The notes under the pieces are model-generated. The model was not told where the DNA came from, made no database searches, and was given only the letters and a program-made list of their open reading frames with translations. A DNA stretch of 64,000 nt, from positions 248,001 to 312,000 of the forward strand of contig NZ_CP024310.1 in assembly GCF_002944405.1 (NCBI RefSeq), written 5' to 3'. Origin of the DNA: Sinorhizobium fredii. Its GTDB lineage: Bacteria > Pseudomonadota > Alphaproteobacteria > Rhizobiales > Rhizobiaceae. A program made the position numbers and the translations under genes. Shown piece by piece: positions 16,779 to 25,744 of the stretch (position 1 is its first letter; each line of letters opens with the position of its first letter).

Positions 16779-17876
16779 ATGAGAATTAGATCGCTCATTT
16801 GCGGTGGCATTGCCGCGTTGATCGTCGCAATGACCACGTCGGCTCAGGCCGAGACCAGAACGCTTCGCTTTCAATCGGCATATCCGGCGTCCAGCACGAT
16901 TTACACGTCCGCGGAAACGTGGGCGAAGCGCGTCGAAGAACTCTCGGGCGGTCGGCTGAAAATCGAATTCATGCCCGCAGGCACGATCGTCCCCGCGTTC
17001 GAGGTGCTGGACGCGGTCAACAAAAACGTGATCGATGGCGGCCATTCCACTGTCGCTTACTGGGTCGGCAAACATCGGGCAGGAACACTCTTCGGCGACG
17101 CTGCCGGGGGGCCGTTCGGCATGGACATCCTCGACTACGTCGGTTGGCTTTACGAGGGAGGCGGTATTGAGCTTTACCGCGACTATTATCGCGTAGAGCT
17201 GAAGACCAACATCGAAGTAATCCCGTCCGTCACGAGCGCAAACCAGGCGCTCGGATGGTTTGCACGACCGGTTGAGAGTTGGGCGGACCTTAAAGGCCGC
17301 AAATGCCGCCAGACTGGCGTGACAGCTGAAGTCTTCGCCTCTTCGGGTATGTCTACGGTGAACATGCCAGGCGGCGAGATCGTCCCGGCAGGTGAGCGGG
17401 GTGTCATTGAATGCGCTGAATTCGTCGGCCCGGCCGAAGACATGGGCATCGGGTTCCAGACGATCTGGAAACATTTCTATCCAATGTCGACACACAATCC
17501 CGCGACGATCGTCGATTTCCTAGTGAACGGTGACGTCTGGAACTCGCTGGCTCCCGATCTCCAGGCCATCATGCAGGCTGCCGCAAGCGAAGCGACCCTG
17601 AGGTCGCATATCCGGAAGGGCAAGCTCGACGCCGATGCGCTTGACAAGATGCGCAACGAAGACGGCGTGACCGTTCACCGTACCCCCGACGACGTTCTAC
17701 AGAACATTCTCGCCTCTTGGGACGAAATCGCGAAGAAGGAAAGCGAGAACAACGCCTTCTTCAAGAAGGTATATGACTCCCAACGCGACTACGCGTCGAA
17801 AGTCGTCCCCGCAAAGCGGCTAATCCAGGCTCCCTACAACCTCGGTGCGGACCATTACTGGCCCGAAGCTAAGTAG
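16779..17876 (+). CDS. TRAP transporter substrate-binding protein (DctP family)
   Basis: From the ATG at 16779 (AGAGGAGGA upstream) the 365-residue protein has a signal peptide (MRIRSLICGG... STSAQAE) and a DctP fold. The segments GGRLKIEFMPAGTIVPAFEV, GWLYEGGG and AGERGVIECAEFVGPAED place it in the mannitol/chloroaromatic-type TRAP subgroup. The Arg that usually binds the substrate carboxylate fits GRKCRQTG near residue 190. It captures an organic acid in the periplasm for DctQ/DctM. The operator just upstream links it to the apionate-type regulon, so a sugar acid such as D-apionate is a reasonable guess. Confidence 0.9.
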   Translation: MRIRSLICGGIAALIVAMTTSAQAETRTLRFQSAYPASSTIYTSAETWAKRVEELSGGRLKIEFMPAGTIVPAFEVLDAVNKNVIDGGHSTVAYWVGKHRAGTLFGDAAGGPFGMDILDYVGWLYEGGGIELYRDYYRVELKTNIEVIPSVTSANQALGWFARPVESWADLKGRKCRQTGVTAEVFASSGMSTVNMPGGEIVPAGERGVIECAEFVGPAEDMGIGFQTIWKHFYPMSTHNPATIVDFLVNGDVWNSLAPDLQAIMQAAASEATLRSHIRKGKLDADALDKMRNEDGVTVHRTPDDVLQNILASWDEIAKKESENNAFFKKVYDSQRDYASKVVPAKRLIQAPYNLGADHYWPEAK

Positions 17877-17885
17877 GATTTACAA

Positions 17886-17904
17886 GGCGCGGCTTAGCCG
17901 CGCC
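17886..17904 (+). terminator. Hairpin between dctP and dctQ
   Basis: GGCGCGGC and GCCGCGCC form an 8-bp perfect stem with a TTA loop, followed by TTCTTCTC. Located 10 bp after the binding-protein stop, it is probably a partial terminator that keeps the binding protein in excess over the membrane subunits. Confidence 0.65.
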
Positions 17905-17931
17905 TTCTTCTCGATTGCCTGGAGATAATTC

Positions 17932-18495
17932 GTGAGCAAACCTGCACCCCCATTCCCGCCCGCCGCGCTCCGGGCGATCAAGATCATCGATGGCTTCACC
18001 GAAAAGTTCGTACTTCTCGTCGCTGTCCTCACTATCCCGTTGGTTCTATCCAACACCGTGGAAGTCGTCTCGCGCTATGTATTTTCGTCTCCGACGATCT
18101 GGGCAGCTGACGCGACGGTGATGTCATACGGCGCGATATTCATGCTCGGGTCGTCATACGCCCTGCTGAAGGGTGCACATGTGAGGACCGATATATTCTG
18201 GGATAGCTTCAGCGATAGAAAGAAGGGCGCGATCGACGCCGTCTGCTATGTCGCCCTGTTTCTCCCGGTGATGGCCATCATCTTCCATATATCGCTGGAC
18301 GACTTCCTTTACTCATACGAAATCAACGAGAAATCCACCCTGAGTCTATGGATGCCAGCTATCTGGCCGCTGCGAGGCGTCATCCCACTGACCGCGGTTC
18401 TTCTCTTTTTCCAGGGAATTTCGGAACTACTCAAGTCACTGTTCGCGGTGACCACCGGGCGGGCTTTCGAGACCCACGAAAAGATCGAGATCTGA
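17932..18495 (+). CDS. TRAP transporter small permease subunit (DctQ)
   Basis: The 187-residue protein starts at GTG with GGAGA upstream and contains four hydrophobic segments, roughly at residues 25-48, 62-85, 105-127 and 140-163. ADATVMSYGAIFMLGSSYAL and the GAHVRTDIF stretch are typical of DctQ. It forms the small membrane subunit with DctM, which begins 12 bp downstream. Confidence 0.9.
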   Translation: MSKPAPPFPPAALRAIKIIDGFTEKFVLLVAVLTIPLVLSNTVEVVSRYVFSSPTIWAADATVMSYGAIFMLGSSYALLKGAHVRTDIFWDSFSDRKKGAIDAVCYVALFLPVMAIIFHISLDDFLYSYEINEKSTLSLWMPAIWPLRGVIPLTAVLLFFQGISELLKSLFAVTTGRAFETHEKIEI

Positions 18496-18507
18496 AAGGT
18501 CAAGACG

Positions 18508-19845
18508 ATGAGCTTCAATGACATTCTCAGCATTGCCATGCTCGGCGGCATGCTCGCTTTTATTTTCGTCGGCTTTCCGATCGCGTTCACGCTTCTCTTT
18601 ATCGCACTTGTCTTCGGCTCGATCGGGATCGGTGTGAGCATAACCTTCAGCCTCGCCTATCTACAGATTTTCGGGACGATGAAGGACGACATTCTCCCGG
18701 CAGTCCCACTCTTCATATTCATGGGTTACATGACCGAGCAGGCGGGCCTGATGAACCGATTGTTCGGCTCCATGCGGCAGATCATGGCTCCCTTGAACGG
18801 GTCGCTGTTTCTTGCCGTGCTTCTCACCGCGACGATCTTCGCAATGGCCACGGGAATCGTCGGAGCCGCGGTGACCGTCCTCGGCATCATGGCCGGGCCG
18901 ATGATGATAAAGGCGGGGTATGATGAGAAGTTGTCAGCGGGTGCTATCGCAGCCGGTGGCACGCTCGGGATCCTCATTCCCCCAAGCGTGATGCTCGTTG
19001 TAATGGGACCGACGCTCGGAGTGCCCGTGAACCAGCTGTATGGAGCCGCGATGGCACCCGGCTTCATGCTGGCTGTGTGCTATGCGACCTACTGTGTCGC
19101 GCGAAGCTATGTAAATCCTAGCGTTGGTCCGCCTCTGCCAATCGAGGAGCGGGTCGGGAGCGTAATCGAGATCGCACGCGAGTTTGCTGTCGGCGTTCTA
19201 CCGCTATGCCTGCTCATCGTTGCAACTCTCGGCTCCATTCTATCGGGATTGGCCACCCCTACGGAGGCCGCGTCTTGCGGAGCAGTGGGGGCAACAATCT
19301 TGGCGCTCGCTTACGGCAAGCTTAGTTTTTGGACGCTGAAGAATGCCGCAGTGGCCACGGTAGTTACCTCGAGCATGGTTCTCCTCCTCGCGGTAGCGTC
19401 GAATGTATTCGGCGCTGTCTTCACCCAACTAGGTGGAGCGGCGATCATCACGGAGGTCGTTACGAGCATTCCTGTCTCCGACATGTGGAAGCTAGTTATT
19501 ATTATGGCGATCATATTCGCTCTTGGTTGGCCCTTTGAGTGGCCCGCCATTGTTCTGGTGTTTCTCCCGATCTTCACGCCGATCGTCCTCAAGCTCGACT
19601 TGGGACTGACGAAGCCGGAACTCCTGCTTTGGTTCGGTGTACTTGTCGCGGTTAATCTCCAGACCGCATATCTAAGTCCGCCGGTGGCGATGTCGGCATA
19701 TTTCTTGAAGAACGTCGTTCCCCAGTGGAGCCTGAAATCGATCTACAGGGGGATGGGGCAGTTCATGGTGATCCAGATAGTGTTCTTGATCGCCCTGCTG
19801 ATGTGGCCGTCACTAGTGCTTTGGCTTCCGTCCGTCCTCAAGTAA
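18508..19845 (+). CDS. TRAP transporter large permease subunit (DctM)
   Basis: The 445-residue polytopic protein has about 12 membrane segments. GYMTEQAGLMNRLF, the scaffold GIVGAAVTVLGIMAGPMM, GTLGILIPPSVMLVVMGP and the C-terminal NLQTAYLSPPVAMSAYF are DctM signatures. It carries the sodium-driven transport path for the acid bound by the DctP protein. GAAAGG lies about 9 bp before its ATG. It ends the three-gene TRAP operon, with a GC hairpin after the stop. Confidence 0.92.
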   Translation: MSFNDILSIAMLGGMLAFIFVGFPIAFTLLFIALVFGSIGIGVSITFSLAYLQIFGTMKDDILPAVPLFIFMGYMTEQAGLMNRLFGSMRQIMAPLNGSLFLAVLLTATIFAMATGIVGAAVTVLGIMAGPMMIKAGYDEKLSAGAIAAGGTLGILIPPSVMLVVMGPTLGVPVNQLYGAAMAPGFMLAVCYATYCVARSYVNPSVGPPLPIEERVGSVIEIAREFAVGVLPLCLLIVATLGSILSGLATPTEAASCGAVGATILALAYGKLSFWTLKNAAVATVVTSSMVLLLAVASNVFGAVFTQLGGAAIITEVVTSIPVSDMWKLVIIMAIIFALGWPFEWPAIVLVFLPIFTPIVLKLDLGLTKPELLLWFGVLVAVNLQTAYLSPPVAMSAYFLKNVVPQWSLKSIYRGMGQFMVIQIVFLIALLMWPSLVLWLPSVLK

Positions 19846-19867
19846 ACCCAGCGAGCTACCATTGCTT

Positions 19868-19894
19868 CACCCCGGCCGGGTCGGCGCCGGGGTG
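19868..19894 (+). terminator. GC-rich hairpin after dctM
   Basis: CACCCCGGC (19868-19876) pairs with GCCGGGGTG (19886-19894). There is no T-run, but its place 22 bp after the TRAP operon's last stop suggests it defines the transcript 3' end. Confidence 0.6.
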
Positions 19895-20659
19895 AGTTCG
19901 CGACAGCAGCGTCGCTAAGCGCCGTCGACGAAGCGGTATCTTTGGCGCGCCGCCGATCGTTAAATTGTGAGTAGCCTGCTGCTGGAATCCTCAAGGCTAT
20001 CGAGGGTCCAGTGCGAGTGTCGCGTCGCCTTGTCGAGCCAGCCGAAACGCATCCGCCAATCGCTGACCATCATCGCGCTGATCGACGTTTTCGAGCCCAC
20101 AAACTTCTCCGCCACCATGATTAAATCTGGCGCCCGAGCTCCTCCTGCGTGCTAGCCGAGTATAGGGCTATCAGCCGAAGGATTGGTAAGACAGTCCGGC
20201 GGCATCGAAGCCGGGAAGTCGGCGGGCATGCGGGGTCTTCGCCTTCGCTGGGGGGAGCCACGCGCGGTACCGACAAGCACCGAAAAAGCCCCTCCGATCT
20301 AAGTCCTGACGTGCTCTGCGACGACATGGATGGATAACTGCAGATTGTCGCGGATAGCTGAGAGGGACACCGGGCGGGAGTATCGAATTGCTTTCGCGCC
20401 AAATATCGCAGCAGCAGCAGAAAAAAGCACTGGTAAAATAGGTATGACGTTGTACCATTCATTCTGCTGAAGTCAGCTCTACGTGGCCAGGCAGCGAGGG
20501 CCGTATTGGTTTGATGCCAAGGGAGACGGCAGCTGCCAGCTAGGACGGGGTGCTTGTGGAGCTGTGAAAGCTTCTTCCAATTCATTCGGGCTGGTTCATC
20601 AGCGAGGATCGGAGAAAAGCCTCCCCACCGGGGCGGATTTGCGTTGCGAGCTTGGTTAG
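19895..20659. other. Long stretch without a convincing gene
   Basis: About 765 bp between the TRAP operon and the AraC gene. Frames of 60-150 codons exist on both strands, but all are rich in Arg/Ser/Pro, lack Shine-Dalgarno sequences and show no family motif. Patches such as the plus-strand frame at 19967-20155 look like fragments of a decayed gene, but I cannot name it. One palindromic operator-like site is listed separately. Confidence 0.5.
20441..20456. promoter_or_regulatory. Degenerate GntR-type operator
   Basis: GGTATGACGTTGTACC is a 16-bp imperfect palindrome with the outer GGTA/TACC and central ACGT. It resembles the operators at the TRAP and apnO promoters with three or four differences. 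It lies about 200 bp before the AraC gene and may be a weak or relic site. Confidence 0.4.
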
Positions 20660-21679
20660 ATGGAGCCTCAAATGCGTCGTGGGGATCTTGCTGATAAAGA
20701 AGGCTACTTCGTCGTAGATTGCACCGATCCGGCTGAAATCTCCTCGATCCTTTCCGGCTCTAAATCGAGAGTTACTGTAAAGCCTACCACACAATCTGGG
20801 ATCCAGTTCAAGTGTGAGTACGCGGCTGTTGATCATTTAGGTTTGGCTCTCTGTCGCTACGAAGGAAGCGCTGTTTTCGAGCACGAGAGTGCAAATGAAA
20901 AATACCTGATTTTCCTCCCACGATATGGTTTCGCCGCAATCAATGTAAACGGCGCAAGGGTCGTGACATCGCCCAGGCAAGGCGCAATAGTCGCCTGCCA
21001 GCAGACCAAGAGCCTCACCTTGTCTGGCCCAATGGAACATCTCGTCATAGTCGTCGACCTGGCGACGCTCTCCAGGCGTTTGATGGACATGCTTGATGCG
21101 CCGGTGTCGGGAGGATTTGATTTCTTTCCGGAGATCGACTTAACGGCTGGACCTGGCCTGACGATTGCTCAGACGGCCGCGGCGCTCCACTCGGGTCTGG
21201 CCGCAAGCGCGGCGTTGCGCAATGCGCCGGTCGCTCGTGCCAGCTTCACCAACGGTCTGGTTGAACTGATGCTGGAGAGCTTGCCACACCGTCATACATC
21301 GGAATTAAATCGGCCGACGTCGCCCATGCCTCGTCACGTAAAGCGCGCGGTTGATTTTATGAGAGCGAATCTTTCAAAACCCCTGACCATTCAAGAGATC
21401 GCGCTGGCATCGGGATCCGGAATACGAAGCCTTCAACAAGGCTTCCGACGTTTCAAACTGACAACTCCGACGTCTTATCTGCAGTATCTGAGGCTTGACG
21501 CCGTTCACCAAGAACTCTTGCAGGCTAAGCCCTCGCAAACGGTGTGCGACATCGCTCTTAGATGGGGCTTCCCTCATTCCGGCCGCTTCGCCGCTGAATA
21601 CCGAAAGCGCTTCGGGCAAGCACCTTCACAGACTTTGCAGTCGTCGAGTTTTCGCATCCGACCACCGGGTCAGATCTGA
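20660..21679 (+). CDS. AraC-family transcriptional regulator
   Basis: The 339-residue protein has an N-terminal AraC-binding-like domain (about residues 30-200) and a C-terminal pair of helix-turn-helix motifs from about 225. The first is LTIQEIALASGSGIRSLQQG and the second TVCDIALRWGFPHSGRFAAEYRKRFGQ, with the usual GFPHxGRF end. The start is uncertain; the ATG at 20660 or the one at 20672 could be used and neither has a strong Shine-Dalgarno. It stands alone between the TRAP operon and the GntR-BKACE pair and may activate one of these. Confidence 0.88.
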   Translation: MEPQMRRGDLADKEGYFVVDCTDPAEISSILSGSKSRVTVKPTTQSGIQFKCEYAAVDHLGLALCRYEGSAVFEHESANEKYLIFLPRYGFAAINVNGARVVTSPRQGAIVACQQTKSLTLSGPMEHLVIVVDLATLSRRLMDMLDAPVSGGFDFFPEIDLTAGPGLTIAQTAAALHSGLAASAALRNAPVARASFTNGLVELMLESLPHRHTSELNRPTSPMPRHVKRAVDFMRANLSKPLTIQEIALASGSGIRSLQQGFRRFKLTTPTSYLQYLRLDAVHQELLQAKPSQTVCDIALRWGFPHSGRFAAEYRKRFGQAPSQTLQSSSFRIRPPGQI

Positions 21680-22016
21680 GGTCCGCAGTAAAACCGCATA
21701 GGGCAAATGGGAAGAGCCCCCGTCCAGATGTAGCGCGCGATTCCATCCTGGCGGAGGTATTCCGAAACAAGCATACACAGGAACGCGCGAAACGTACCAC
21801 ACCGGCGCCGAAACGCCATGCGGGGAGCAGCCGTCTTCCAGTCAGAGGCGCAGCCGCTGCCGACCGGGGATACGCTGAATGCCGACGGTGCCGCCAGGCT
21901 GCTGCCCCTTCAGGCAAGACGTGAAGCTCGTGGATGAAAAAAATTCGGACCGGCTCGCCAACTCTGTCGCGTTTGTTTGCTCACTGTACGACTTCCGGTT
22001 CCAGTATCTTGCCCGA
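21680..22016. other. No gene seen between AraC and GntR genes
   Basis: The region holds no supported coding frame. An open frame joined to the GntR gene extends back to 21879 but starts in low-similarity sequence, without a ribosome binding site. The right end contains the promoter of the GntR gene. Confidence 0.5.
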
Positions 22017-22034
22017 TGGTATAACGTAATACCA
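22017..22034 (+). promoter_or_regulatory. GntR-type operator upstream of the first GntR gene
   Basis: TGGTATAACGTAATACCA is an 18-bp near-perfect palindrome. It lies 36 bp ahead of the GntR start, so autoregulation is likely. The outer half-sites GGTAT and ATACC are those of the TRAP, RuBisCO-like and apnO operators, while the centre is ACGT instead of AGGT. Confidence 0.75.
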
Positions 22035-22070
22035 CTGATATCACGGGCTGACGAGAAAGATTGGGAAGGA

Positions 22071-22793
22071 ATGAGAGTGTTGGACGAGCCGAAGAAGACT
22101 CAGACTCGCCTCGAGCTTGCCTTGGACTACATCACCGGGGAGATTGCCCGGGGCAAATTGAAGGCCGGCGACAAGCTTCCAAACGAGAAGGAGCTGGCCG
22201 AGCAGTTAGGCATAAGCCGTACCCCAATTCGCGAGGCTATGAAGACCCTTTCGGTGGCGGGCCTCATAGACATTCGGCACGGTCACGGAAGCTATGTGCG
22301 AGAAGGGCCGGGCCTGCCCTCGACGCCGCTCACCCTCTTTCAGCTCTACCTTCAGGATTCCACCCCCGAAATGCTGATGGAGCTTCGGGATATCTTCGAC
22401 CGCAATTGCACCGAAATCGCAGCACAACGGCGAACGCAGGACGATCTGGCGAAGATGCGGGAATGCATCGATCGTCTGAAGGCACTAACGGCCCAGCCAG
22501 ACGCTTCCTTGGACGACATGTTGAAGGCCGACCTCGATTTTCACCGTGCTATCTACGAGGCCTGCGGCAACATACTGATCGTGACCATTGCCGAGTTCGT
22601 TCTGAACATGGTTGCGCCCTGGGTGAAGAAATCGCTGGATGTAAGCGGGCGCGTCCGCGCCGTCGAGCTGCACGAACAGATGTATGGCTCGATACGCGAT
22701 CGCACGGTCGGCCAGACAAACCGCTTGAGCGTCGAAGCCAACATGCAGCACTTCAAGCAATCGCTGGACACGGCAACTTCAAAAGCGGGATAA
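22071..22793 (+). CDS. GntR-family regulator, FadR/FCD subfamily
   Basis: From the ATG at 22071 (GGGAAGGA directly upstream) the 240-residue protein has an N-terminal winged helix: GDKLPNEKELAEQLGISRTP then IREAMKTLSVAGLI. A C-terminal FCD ligand domain follows, with the metal-binding pattern DxxFH (DLDFHRAIYEA) and a later His. Such proteins release DNA on binding an organic or sugar acid. It is about four-fifths identical, by eye, to the GntR protein at 23965-24666, including the recognition helix. The BKACE gene follows 173 bp downstream on the same strand. Confidence 0.93.
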   Translation: MRVLDEPKKTQTRLELALDYITGEIARGKLKAGDKLPNEKELAEQLGISRTPIREAMKTLSVAGLIDIRHGHGSYVREGPGLPSTPLTLFQLYLQDSTPEMLMELRDIFDRNCTEIAAQRRTQDDLAKMRECIDRLKALTAQPDASLDDMLKADLDFHRAIYEACGNILIVTIAEFVLNMVAPWVKKSLDVSGRVRAVELHEQMYGSIRDRTVGQTNRLSVEANMQHFKQSLDTATSKAG

Positions 22794-22966
22794 AAATACG
22801 CCTACAAAATACCCGTAACTCCCGGATCCAAGGCGACAAGGGTATTGGCCGCGAATGGTTAAGTGCAAGGCGGCTGTTCATTCGCCGCTGCAGACGGCCT
22901 GCTTTCGCACGAGTCTATCCGTCGGCTCAAGAGTAGTGCGGCCGAAAAGGAGGTCGGGTAAGAAAG

Positions 22967-23848
22967 ATGTCAGCGAAGCGAAAACTGATCATCGAAGCGC
23001 GCTTGAACGAGTACATGCCGCGCAGCGCGAATCCGAACGTGCCTTTCACAGCGGAAGAGATTGCATTGGAAGCCGCGAAAGCGCGGGAGGCGGGCGCGAG
23101 CATCGTTCATTTTCATGCGAGAGACGCGGAGGGTGCGCCGGCCCACGGCGCAGAAGACTATGCGAAAGCGATCAGAGCGATCCGAGATGCGTGTGATTGC
23201 CTGATCTATCCGACGCTGGGCCAGATCACGAAGGAAGGTTGGGAAAGCCGCCTTGCTCATATCGAGGTGCTAGCCAAGGATCCGGCCACGCGCCCCGACA
23301 TCGCTCCGATCGACACCGGCAGTACGAATATCGACCGTTTTGATCCAGAAGCCCGGAATTTCCTTTCCGACACGATGACCTATCGAAACGACGTCGCGAC
23401 CTTGAAGTTGTTTGCCAAAAGGCTGCCAGAGCTCGGTGTGAAGCCGCAGTTTGTGAGCTGGACGGTGGCCTTCACGCGAACCTTCGTGGCCCTGAGAGAG
23501 ATGGGTCTCGTCGCTGATCCTGCGTACTTGATGTTCGAGCTGACGGATCAGGGCATCCTCGGAGGCCATCCTGGGACCGTCAAGGGATTGCTTGCTCACC
23601 TCGATTTCCTGCCGGCGCAGCCGCTCGAATGGAGTGTCTGCAACAAAATCGGCAACATCACCGCCCCGGCAGCGGCAGCTATAGAAATGGGCGGCCATGT
23701 CTCCGTCGGCCTCGGCGACTATGGCTGGCCGGAGCTGGGCACCCCCAACAACGGGGATGTTGTCTGGCACATCGCAAATCTCGCGCGGGCCATGGGCCGC
23801 GAAATTGCCGTCCCGGATGAAGCGCGGGAGATGCTTGGGTTGCAGTAA
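22967..23848 (+). CDS. Beta-keto acid cleavage enzyme family protein (BKACE, DUF849)
   Basis: The 293-residue TIM-barrel protein starts with KLIIEARLNEYMPRS and contains the zinc pair His-x-His in SIVHFHARD (about residue 47). It also contains APIDTGSTNIDRF and the C-terminal GGHVSVGLGDYGWPELG. BKACE enzymes cleave a beta-keto acid with acetyl-CoA to acetoacetate and a new acyl-CoA. In characterised members the last motif is GLED, whose Glu binds zinc; here it reads GLGD, so metal coordination or chemistry may differ. It lies between two paralogous GntR regulators. A relative with the same variation is encoded at 27094-27975. Confidence 0.87.
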   Translation: MSAKRKLIIEARLNEYMPRSANPNVPFTAEEIALEAAKAREAGASIVHFHARDAEGAPAHGAEDYAKAIRAIRDACDCLIYPTLGQITKEGWESRLAHIEVLAKDPATRPDIAPIDTGSTNIDRFDPEARNFLSDTMTYRNDVATLKLFAKRLPELGVKPQFVSWTVAFTRTFVALREMGLVADPAYLMFELTDQGILGGHPGTVKGLLAHLDFLPAQPLEWSVCNKIGNITAPAAAAIEMGGHVSVGLGDYGWPELGTPNNGDVVWHIANLARAMGREIAVPDEAREMLGLQ

Positions 23849-23964
23849 GGCTCCCGCAGCCGCCGTTCTACGGCTGCAGCTGTCGCTCGCAAGTGCCGCC
23901 ACCACAAGCCTGCCAAATGTCCCGAGGCCAAGCAGACCGCGAATTCAGTGAACGGCGCCCACTC

Positions 23965-24666
23965 TTATTCTTGATCGAGCGACTGCATGAAGTGCTTCAT
24001 GTTCGCGTCGACGCTCATGCGGTTCTGCGGGCCTATCTCCCGCTTGAGAATGGCATCGTAGATCTGTTCATGGAGATCGACCGCTCTCACGCGGCCGCTG
24101 ACATCAAGCGATTTTCGGACCCATGGGGCGACCATGTTCAAGACGAACTCGGCTACCGTCATAATGAGTTTGTTTCCGGTGGCCTCATAGATAGCTCTAT
24201 GAAAATCCAGATCAGCCTGCAACATGTCATCCAGCGACGCGTCGGGCTGCTCCGTCAGCGCCTTGAGCCTGTCGATGCATTCACGCATCCTCGCGAGATC
24301 TTCGTCGGTGCGGCGCTGCGCGGCGAGCTCCGAGCAATTGCGGTCGAAGATGTCCCTCAGTTCCATCAGCATCTCGGGCGTCGAATCCTGAAGATACAAC
24401 TGGAACAGATTGAGGGGCAGCGCGGGAGCGCCCTTTTCCTCGCGAACATAGCTTCCGTGGCCGTGCCGAATATCGATCAAGCCGGCGACGGCGAGCGTCT
24501 TCATCGCTTCGCGAATAGGAGTACGACTAATTCCCAGCTGCTCGGCCAGGTCCTTTTCGTTTGGAAGCTTGTCGCCGGCTCTTAGATTGCCGCTGGCGAT
24601 CTCCTTGGTAATGTAGTCCAACGCGAACTCAACCCGCGTCTGCGGTTTCTTCTGACCATTCAACAC
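23965..24666 (-). CDS. Second GntR-family regulator, FCD subfamily
   Basis: This 233-residue protein is a close paralogue of the regulator at 22071-22793. The winged-helix segment LGISRTPIREAMKTLAVAGL differs by one residue in the recognition region, and the FCD motif DLDFHRAIYEA is kept. The start is a GTG with AGGGAA about 6 bp upstream, aligning with the paralogue's MRVL. It converges on the BKACE gene and is probably expressed from its own promoter, which holds a broken operator. The pair may bind the same sites but answer to different ligands. Confidence 0.93.
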   Translation of the reverse strand: MLNGQKKPQTRVEFALDYITKEIASGNLRAGDKLPNEKDLAEQLGISRTPIREAMKTLAVAGLIDIRHGHGSYVREEKGAPALPLNLFQLYLQDSTPEMLMELRDIFDRNCSELAAQRRTDEDLARMRECIDRLKALTEQPDASLDDMLQADLDFHRAIYEATGNKLIMTVAEFVLNMVAPWVRKSLDVSGRVRAVDLHEQIYDAILKREIGPQNRMSVDANMKHFMQSLDQE

Positions 24667-24712
24667 ACAGTTTCCCTTTCAGCATCCAATCTGCACCCCC
24701 CGCAGAGTCGGG

Positions 24713-24734
24713 GTGGTCGTGAGACCTTATACCA
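24713..24734 (-). promoter_or_regulatory. Half-intact GntR-type operator upstream of second GntR gene
   Basis: On the minus strand GGTATAAGGTC matches the left 11 bases of the consensus exactly. The right half-site ACCA is shifted by 4 bp, within a wider inverted repeat GGGTGGT/ACCACCC (24711-24737). It lies about 60 bp before the GntR start and may give weak autoregulation. Confidence 0.5.
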
Positions 24735-24815
24735 CCCCGGCCGGATACTCGTAAAACAAATGTCAAACGGCAGAAGAACACCTGCGGCAAGACGCCCTGT
24801 CCGGCTCGCGAGGTA

Positions 24816-25607
24816 TCACCTTTCGTCGCCGAGCTTTTTCGATGTCTTGGGATCAAACGGGAACAACAGTCCTGCGGCTAGGAAGCCGCCATCGACATTC
24901 AGAGTATGCCCCGTGATGTAACGCGCTTCCTCGCTAGCGAGAAAGACAGCAGCATCGGCAATCTCCTCCGGCTCGCCATAGCGACGCTGTGGAACCAGAC
25001 GGTGATAGGCTTCCCTGGTCTCGATGGTGTGCATGGTACGCGAAACTTCCGTCAGAATCGGTCCGGGAGCGATTGCGTTTACATTGATGCCGTGGTCGGC
25101 TAGTTCAACGGCCATGACCTTGTTGAGCAGCTCGACGCCAGCCTTTGACGCGCCGTAAGCGGACCGGCCGACCCCGCCCTTTTGTCCAGAGAGCGAAGCG
25201 ATGTTCACGATCGAGCCGCTCTTGCGTTCAGCCATTGTTCGCGCGACTGCCTGCGACACCAGGAACGTGCCCGTGAGATTGATGCGAACGACGCGCTCGA
25301 ACTCTTCCCTCGAACTTTCCAAAAACAGGGTTGTCGCGCCAATCCCGGCATTGTTCACCAAGATGTCGATCTTGCCGAAGCGCGCAAGCGCTTGATCGAC
25401 CAGACCGCTCACGTCTTCATCGACGGAGATATCCGCACGAACCGCCAGCGCAGCGGAACCGATTTCCTCTGCAGTGAGCTTGGCCGCTCCTTCGTCCCGG
25501 TCGCAGACCACGACTTCAGCCCCTTCGCGGGCAAAAGCAACGGCGATGGCCCTGCCGATGCCGCGGGCGGCGCCCGTCACAACGGCTGTTTTCCCGTTCA
25601 ATCGCAT
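24816..25607 (-). CDS. Short-chain dehydrogenase/reductase (SDR)
   Basis: A classical 263-residue SDR. The cofactor site TGAARGIG lies near residue 12, an acidic residue ends beta-2 (VVVCDRDE) in favour of NAD(H), NNAG lies near 87, Ser at NIASLSG near 140, and YGASKAG near 155. The sequence GHTLNVDGGF near the end is typical of polyol and sugar-acid dehydrogenases. It is divergent from the sugar-acid kinase gene with an operator-like site between them, so it probably oxidises an intermediate before phosphorylation. Confidence 0.9.
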   Translation of the reverse strand: MRLNGKTAVVTGAARGIGRAIAVAFAREGAEVVVCDRDEGAAKLTAEEIGSAALAVRADISVDEDVSGLVDQALARFGKIDILVNNAGIGATTLFLESSREEFERVVRINLTGTFLVSQAVARTMAERKSGSIVNIASLSGQKGGVGRSAYGASKAGVELLNKVMAVELADHGINVNAIAPGPILTEVSRTMHTIETREAYHRLVPQRRYGEPEEIADAAVFLASEEARYITGHTLNVDGGFLAAGLLFPFDPKTSKKLGDER

Positions 25608-25641
25608 TGATGACCTCCCAAAAAGTTCCGGTTGCGATAAA

Positions 25642-25657
25642 GGTATGATGTATGATC
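25642..25657. promoter_or_regulatory. Operator-like site in the divergent SDR/kinase promoter region
   Basis: GGTATGATGTATGATC matches the GntR-type left half GGTATGA-GT but has ATGATC in place of CATACC. It differs by one base from the site at 39857-39872. This suggests either a second binding mode of the GntR pair or a distinct regulator. Confidence 0.5.
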
Positions 25658-25744
25658 TTGACCATGATATGATGCTTCCTTATTACTGCTGTCAAGAGGT
25701 TGTGGATGCGCGGACATGCGGAAGGGCCGCCGGGAGGAAGATTC

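Noticed and set aside
21879..22070. N-terminal extension of the first GntR gene
   Set aside because: It covers the operator and promoter, lacks a ribosome binding site, and the paralogue begins at the later start.
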